Shown piece by piece: positions 57,785 to 64,000 of a stretch of DNA of 64,000 bases (position 1 is the stretch's first letter; the number at the start of each line of letters is the position of its first letter). Origin of the DNA: Meghimatium bilineatum (taxonomy: Eukaryota > Mollusca > Gastropoda > Stylommatophora > Philomycidae); contig CM067317.1 in the NCBI GenBank assembly GCA_034231615.1, positions 49,062,282-49,126,281 of the forward strand, read 5' to 3'. The notes beneath the pieces were generated by a model. The model did not search any database and was not told the origin of the DNA. It saw nothing but the letters and a program-made list of their open reading frames with translations. A program made the position numbers and the translations under genes.

Positions 57785-58870
57785 TATGATAAATTCTGTA
57801 GATTTTCAGAAGGCTTTCTATAGTCTTCACAGACCATCTCTCTGGAAAATTCTTACGCTTTGCGGCATCCCGACGAAATACATCAATATCATAAAAGCTT
57901 TTTACTCCGATACAGTTTGCAGTGTAAGAACAGAAAGTGGCTTTTCCAGCTGGTTCTTAGTAACAACGGAAGTAAAACACGAATGTGTTTTGTCCCCAGT
58001 ACTGTTTTTCATCGCGATTGACTGGGTGATGAGGAAATGCACAGACCAAAAACAGCTAGGAATCAAATGGGAAAACAACAAGACCCTGGAAGATCTAACC
58101 TTCGCAGAAGATATTGCTCTCCTGAGTTTAACACACCAAGATCTTCAAGAAAAAACAGAAAGAATAAATTTTTGGGCCCAACAGATATGCCTTCAAATAA
58201 ACACACATAAAACAAAAATAATGAATTTTACCGGCCTGAGAGAATCAATTAAACTAGATGATAATATACTAGACAAAGTTTCAAATTTCGTATATTTAAG
58301 GAAGCAAGACGGGTATACCAACTCAGAAATCAAGTCTCGAATCGCTCTCGCCTGCCTCCAACGCCTTTAACAAACTCTCAAGCATCTGGAAATCGATGAT
58401 AGGAAGTAAACACACCAAACTGCGACTATTCAATGCAAGTGTGATTCCATCATTGACATATGGAAGATAATGTATAATAATAATGGATAAGAAGTCAGTT
58501 GCTTCAATAATAGATACCTCAGAGAAATCACAAATACTAATTGGAAAGACTTCAAATCAAACGACACACTAAGAGAGGATGCAAAACAAGAATACGTGAC
58601 GAGCATCATCAGAAAACGCCGCTGGACATACATTGGCCAGTACTTAGACTGAAGGAAGACAGAATTTCACGACAAGCCTTCATGTGGACACCAGACGGGA
58701 AAAGAAAACAGGGAAGACCACAAACAACGCTCAGAAGAACATTTATGAATGAATTAAAATCAACGGGCATAAATGCACAAGACATGCAATCCCTAGCAAC
58801 TGACCGACAGGCATGGAGAACTATGACATCCGCCCTATGTGCCGAACTTGGCAAAAGAGGAACTGACTGA
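57785..58870 (+). pseudogene. LINE reverse transcriptase to C-terminus, longest RT in window
   Basis: 57786-58370 is open: SVDFQKAFYSLHRPSLWKI (catalytic D in FxKAF), GIPTKYINIIKAFY, ECVLSPVLFFIAIDWVM, LTFAEDIALLS (FAED for FADD, so the first catalytic Asp is lost), NTHKTKIMNF, FVYLRKQDGYTNSEIKSR. Later frames give NTNWKDFKSNDTLRE, RRWTYIGQ, GRPQTTLRRTF, SLATDRQAWRTM, ALCAELGKRG. The tail matches 52629-53075. Frameshifts near 58375 and 58500. Confidence 0.85.
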
Positions 58871-59122
58871 CTGAAAGACAGTTGGTTTTGTTATTCCTTT
58901 TGTAGCTCAGACATAGACCTATGTATTTTCACTTGTATATGTTTATTAGATACAATGGTCAACCTCCGTCTGACATTTTCAAAACCATCAACACTAGTGG
59001 CTCGTACAATTATCATGCACTATTGTACATCAGAACTAGAATAATTCCTGGATCAGACCATAAAGCTATGCACCCACCTGGCATTAAAGCTAGCGCGCTG
59101 CACAGTCCTGGTGCGCATTCAC

Positions 59123-59209
59123 CTTTCGGTTTTAGTCTCATGGTGTACGCTGGACCCTGCGAAATATCTCTTGGAACCATGTAAGCTGCGGGGCCAGGAT
59201 AATCGTATC
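59123..59209 (-). CDS. SHIPPO-repeat gene, visible exon 1
   Basis: 87 bp, phase 1 at both ends. The acceptor is CTGAACTGTAG and the donor is CGAAAG|GTGAAT. It encodes YDYPGPAAYMVP, then SQGPAYTMRLKPK, a canonical repeat with PGP, Y, and the PAYTM block. It is the most 5' exon I can find; earlier ones should lie beyond 64 kb or in repeat-obscured DNA. The last base G joins AT of the next exon to make an Asp codon. Confidence 0.85.
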
Positions 59210-59324
59210 CTACAGTTCAGAAAAAAGCACACAATTTATATAGGAAAGAGGAATAATAGACTTAAAGTTGCAACAACAATATCTACGTACTAGCTCAGCA
59301 TCGACATATAAGACCTATTGACTA

Positions 59325-59480
59325 ATGGGAAATCAGTACTTCTAAAATGACTAATGTGACTATTTCCTTGATATTCATTGGCTGTCACACAAAGTATAAC
59401 TATAGCGACCAATGAAAATCACGGGACAAATGAGTCATTAATAAAGCGTGTCCTTTCTGGAAAGATCTGAAAATCACAAA
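59325..59480. repeat. Family B copy (MITE-like)
   Basis: TTCATTGGCTGTCACACAAA and GCGACCAATGAAAATCACGG form a dyad. It is in inverse order to 44095-44260. Confidence 0.65.
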
Positions 59481-59639
59481 ATCAATATCTTACAGGAATT
59501 TTGAGTTCGCATACTCTTGGTTCGCTTCTGGAACAGAGAGTTGAACACTTATGGGACTGTCCTGTATGCCACGATGTTGATTTCTAATCAGAATATAGGG
59601 GGTATATTTGTATATAGGCGTGGTGTTCCAGCTTTTCTT

Positions 59640-59925
59640 CTGTTTCTTTGTTGGTTCTCACACTTCTGCAGATAAGCAGCATGTAATCCGGATAATGGAA
59701 TGCGTTATGTCTTGACTTATTTATGATATAGGCCTTTTTCAACCCAACATATCCGGTTTCAACATGGCTTCTGGGTCGTTTTGACCCAATAAGGGATGGA
59801 TCAGCCAAAACTCTCTGATTAGCCATCTACGACATGTATGGAAGGTAAATAGTGCTGCTATTCTTTGATGTCCTTTCGGGCCGCGGCAACGTTCGAGATA
59901 GTTGTTCGTAGGCTACCAATCACAT
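59640..59925 (+). repeat. Family A, long copy
   Basis: CACTTCTGCAGATAAGCAGC, GTAATCCGGATAATGGAATG, CAACATGGCTTCTGGGTC, GACATGTATGGAAGGTAAAT and GGGCCGCGGCAAC are collinear with 18165-18415. Confidence 0.75.
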
Positions 59926-60059
59926 TAAAGGATGCAATAGATTAATGGTATCAATGTTGATGGATTTTGATGCATGATCTCAGCGGGCGAGGAACTGTTC
60001 TGTTCAGAAGGACCATTTATATACAATAATAATAATAAATTCATAACCAATCAGGCTCG

Positions 60060-61615
60060 TAGGGATATCACATTGAAATATTTGATGCAGAAAGATATTC
60101 ACATCAGATTCGTAGAGGTATCCCATTGAGATATTTGATGCAGAAAGATATTCACATCAGATTCGTAGAGGTATCACATTGAGATATTTGATGCAGAAAG
60201 ATATTCACATCAGATTCTTAGAGGTATCACATTGAGATATTTGATGCAGAAAGATATTCACATCAGATTCGTAGAGGTATCACATTGAGATATTTGATGC
60301 AAAAATATATTCACATCAGATTCGTAGAAGTATCACATTGAGATATTTGATGCAGAAAGATATTCACATCAGATTCGTAGAAGTATCACATTGAGATATT
60401 TGATGCAGAAAGATATTCACATCAGATTCGTAAAGGTATCACATTGAGATATTTGATGCAGAAAGATATTCACATCAGATTCGTAGAGGTATCACATTGA
60501 GATATTTGATGCAGAAAGATATTCACATCAGATTCGTAGAGGTCACATTGAGATATTTGATGCAGAAAGATATTCACATCAGACTCGTAGAAGTATCACA
60601 TTGAGATATTTGATGCAGAAAGATATTCACATCAGATTCGTAGAGGTATCACATTGAGATATTTGATGCAAAAATATATTCACATCAGATTCGTAGAAGT
60701 ATCACATTGAGATATTTGATGCAGAAAGATATTCACATCAGATTCGTAAAGGTATCACATTGAGATATTTGATGCAGAAAGATATTCACATCAGATTCGT
60801 AAAGGTATCACATTGAGATATTTGATGCAGAAAGATATTCACATCAGATTCGTAGAGGTCACATTGAGATATTTGATGCTGAAAGATATTCACATCAGAC
60901 TCGTAGAAGTATCACATTGAGATATTTGATGCAGAAAGATAGTCACATCAGACTCGTAGAAGTATCACATTGAGATATTTGATGCAGAAAGATATTCACA
61001 TCAGACTCGTAGAAGTATCACATTGAGATATTTGATGCAGAAAGATATTCACATCAGATTCGTAGAAGTATCACATTGAGATATTTGATGCAGAAAGATA
61101 TTCACATCAGATTCGTAAAGGTATCACATTGAGATATTTGATGCAGAAAGATATTCACATCAGATTCGTAGAGGTATCACATTGAGATATTTGATGCAGA
61201 AAGATATTCACATCAGATTCGTAGAGGTCACATTGAGATATTTGATGCAGAAAGATATTCACATCAGACTCGTAGAAGTATCACATTGAGATATTTGATG
61301 CAGAAAGATATTCACATCAGACTCGTAGAAGTATCACATTGAGATATTTGATGCAGAAAGATATTCACATCAGACTCGTAGAAGTATCACATTGAGATAT
61401 TTGATGCAGAAAGATATTCACATCAGATTCGTAGAGGTCACATTGAGATATTTGATGCAGAAAGATATTCACATCAGATTCGTAGAGGTCACATTGAGAT
61501 ATTTGATGCAGAAAGATATTCACATCAGATTCGTAGAGGTATCACATTGAGATATTTGATGCAGAAAGATATTCACATCAGATTCGTAGAGGTCACATTG
61601 AGATATTTGATGCAG
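60060..61615. repeat. 53-bp minisatellite, ~29 units
   Basis: Unit with ATCACATTGAGATATTTGAT, GCAGAAAGATATTCACATCA and GATTCGTAGAGGT. Variants: GACTCG for GATTCG, GTAAAGG or GTAGAAG for GTAGAGG, and a 2-bp-shorter unit (GGTCAC for GGTATCAC). Variant order recurs, pointing to amplification of multi-unit blocks. Confidence 0.97.
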
Positions 61616-61624
61616 AAAGAATTA

Positions 61625-61770
61625 TACACATCTCTATCCTCTTTTATCCTGATGAGTTTGAAAACTTTACACCGTATCCACTCCTCGATATTATCCGGTC
61701 ATGTCTTTTTTTCCGCCACGTCTTTTCCACCCTCCACCCTACCCCGAGCAACATCTTTTGTCATCTAGGA
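61625..61770 (-). pseudogene. LINE ORF2 3' end fragment
   Basis: The minus strand reads GRVEGGKDVAEK, then DNIEEWIRCKVFKLIRIKEDRD, the same 3'-end pattern as 33050-33170. Confidence 0.6.
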
Positions 61771-62094
61771 ATGTTTCATCACGTGCATGTACCACTGGGA
61801 TTGACGTCGTTTCACTATTGCTAACATTCGTGACCAGCTAATACATAACCTTTGTAACAAGAGTGTATTGAAAAAGAATATTTATGCATATTAGTAACTA
61901 TTTTAAAGCCTTAATCTGTAATGCATTTCTATTTTATTGCATTAATTTGTTATGTATTGATAACATATGTTGACATGTATCTGTTATATAATGTGTTGAA
62001 CTTGTAAGCGCACATATATTAACGTATATCAGCTATATAACGTATACAAGTGAAGAAAATATTTAACACTTAATCAACAGTAAGCAAGAAAACA
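61771..62094. other. No gene recognised
   Basis: AT-rich DNA with no supported feature. Confidence 0.5.
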
Positions 62095-62200
62095 AAATCA
62101 TATTACTTAGCCTAAATCACAGAAAGACAGAAGTGATAGTTATTTCTAAGAAAGAGACTACCCCAGCAGAAAACATCCGTGAATAACTTAATAATAAAAT
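62095..62200 (+). pseudogene. LINE RT remnant
   Basis: The plus frame reads LNHRKTEVIVISKKE, the N-x-x-KTE block after the RT palm. Confidence 0.45.
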
Positions 62201-62429
62201 ATTTAACAAATTTAAGCTAAAAAATACACGGGGACCCAGATAAAATCAGTTGCAATTTTTTTTAAAACCAACAGAAGCACAAAATAAAATAAATATGTTT
62301 ATATCTATATTTAGCTCTAACATTTGAGCAGCAATAGCGCCGTCGTTTTGGACCTAGTCAACGCGAGCAGCAGCCAAACCGTCTACGCTACTCAGAACGG
62401 AGCATGCTAGTGCTGGTGATATATAGTGC

Positions 62430-62720
62430 ATACTTTTATCTCTTACTACACTTACTTTTATCTTTTACTTCACTTAATTTTAACTTTTACTTCACTTACT
62501 TTTATCATTTACCTCACTTACGTTTATCTCTGTCTTAATTTACGTTTATCTCTTACTTCACTTACGTTTATCTCTTACTTCACTTACGTTTATCTCTTTC
62601 TTCACATAGTTTATCTTACTTCACTTACTGTTATCTCTTACTTCACTTACGTTTGTCTCTTACTTCACTTACTTTTATCTCTTACTTCACTTACTTTTAT
62701 CTCTTATTTCAACCTTTTTC
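62430..62720. repeat. ~24-bp minisatellite (CTTACTTCACTTACGTTTAT)
   Basis: About twelve units, some shortened. Confidence 0.9.
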
Positions 62721-62929
62721 CTCATGGTAAACCTTTTACATTTGCCCCAATTGATATCTCCTCCAATGTTGTACTTATTTGGAGACGTGTTTCCCTTGTC
62801 TGTGGAGAGATAAACAATGTTTCATTAGCGGACACAAATTACAAGGATCAACGTTTTGTGCATGTGTAGATGTATTTTATGATAGCTTATATTCTATGAT
62901 AAGTTATAGAAGAATTAATCGTTATAAAT

Positions 62930-64000
62930 ATATTGTAGTTTCTTTCTCAACCAGAACAATACACAAGGCAGACTCATATTGTAGTGTTTTTCTCAACCAG
63001 AACAATACACAAGGCAGATTAATTTTGTAGTTTATTTCAACCAGAACAATACACAAGGCAGACTCATATTGTAGTGTTTTTCTCAACCAGAACAATACAC
63101 AAGGCAGATTAATTTTGTAGTTTATTTCAACCAGAACAATACACAAGGAAGACTCATATTGTAGTGTTTTTCTCAACCGGAACAATACACAAGGAAGACT
63201 CATATTGTAGTGTTTTTCTCAACCAGAACAATACACAAGGCAGACTCATATTGTAGTGTTTTTCTCAACCAGAACAATACACAAGGCAGACTCATATTGT
63301 AGTGTTTTTCTCAACCAGAACAATACACCAGGCAGATTAATTTTGCAGTTTATTTCAACCAGAACAATACACAAGGCAGACTCATATTGTAGTGTTTTTC
63401 TCAACCAGAACAATACACAAGGCAGACTCATATTGTAGTGTTTTTCTCAACCAGAACAATACACCAGGCAGATTAATTTTGTAGTTTATTTCAACCAGAA
63501 CAATACACAAGGCAGACTCATATTGTAGTGTTTTTCTCAACCAGAACAATACACAAGGAAGACTCATATTGTAGTGTTTTTCTCAACCGGAACAATACAC
63601 AAGGAAGACTCATATTGTAGTGTTTTTCTCAACCAGAACAATACACAAGGAAGACTCATATTGTAGTGTTTTTCTCAACCAGAACAATACACAAGGCAGA
63701 CTCATATTGTAGTGTTTTTCTCAACCAGAACAATACACAAGGCAGACTCATATTGTAGTGTTTTTCTCAACCAGAACAATACACAAGGAAGACTCATATT
63801 GTAGTGTTTTTCTCAACCGGAACAATACACAAGGAAGACTCATATTGTAGTGTTTTTCTCAACCAGAACAATACACCAGGCAGATTAATTTTGCAGTTTA
63901 TTTCAACCAGAACAATACACAAGGCAGACTCATATTGTAGTGTTTTTCTCAACCAGAACAATACACAAGGCAGACTCATATTGTAGTGTTTTTCTCAACC
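62930..64000. repeat. 46/44-bp two-variant minisatellite, runs off the window
   Basis: Variant 1 (46 bp) has GACTCATATTGTAGTGTTTT; variant 2 (44 bp) has GATTAATTTTGTAGTTTATT. Both share TCAACCAGAACAATACACAA. About 23 units are visible and the array is cut by the window edge. Confidence 0.97.

Noticed and set aside
60060-61615. CRISPR-like regular repeats
   Set aside because: There are no unique spacers between units; the whole unit is repeated head to tail, and the context is animal DNA.

Overview
The window looks like animal nuclear DNA, most likely a mollusc or another lophotrochozoan. It is AT-rich and dominated by decayed non-LTR retrotransposon (LINE) 3' ends, tRNA-derived SINEs, a Penelope-like fragment and more than twenty minisatellite arrays. 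The organism is inferred from this repeat content and cannot be named from the sequence alone.

Region 1 (1-10477) is a near-perfect palindrome of about 10 kb. The two arms (1-4991 and 5016-10007) are reverse complements around an axis near 5003.5, with a 24-bp loop. They differ at only a handful of sites. Each arm carries the same compact gene set: a two-finger C2H2 protein reading towards the axis and, reading away from it, a probable three-exon gene, a PC4/SUB1-like single-stranded-DNA-binding coactivator, a 45-residue basic ORF and a small membrane-anchored ORF. The axis is a GC-rich cluster of CACGGG/CCCGTG dyads. The right arm ends in four 180-bp tandem units; the left arm runs off the window inside the same array. 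This looks like two copies of a virus-like or large transposon-like linear element joined head to head. No polymerase, integrase or capsid gene is visible, so its class is open.

Region 2 (10478-21500) is repeat-rich DNA: tandem duplications, hairpin-bearing and 25-bp and 52-bp arrays, and LINE tails. I see no certain host exon there.

Region 3 (21504-59209, minus strand) holds a split host gene that is easy to miss because its exons are 81-114 bp. Eight exons, all phase 1 at both ends, each encode one SHIPPO-type (sperm-tail PG-rich) repeat with a PGP..Y core. Spliced together they stay open for 264 codons. This is the ODF3/CIMAP/STPG type of ciliary or sperm axoneme protein. The gene enters from beyond the right edge and probably continues below 21.5 kb or ends there. 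Its introns are filled with LINE fragments in both orientations, two SINEs with target-site duplications, a LINE-in-LINE insertion with an 11-bp duplication, a Penelope-like GIY-YIG fragment and many minisatellites. One minisatellite has copied an exon's 5' splice site.

Region 4 (59210-64000) is 5' intronic or flanking DNA made mostly of two very long arrays (53-bp units, and 46/44-bp units that run off the window).
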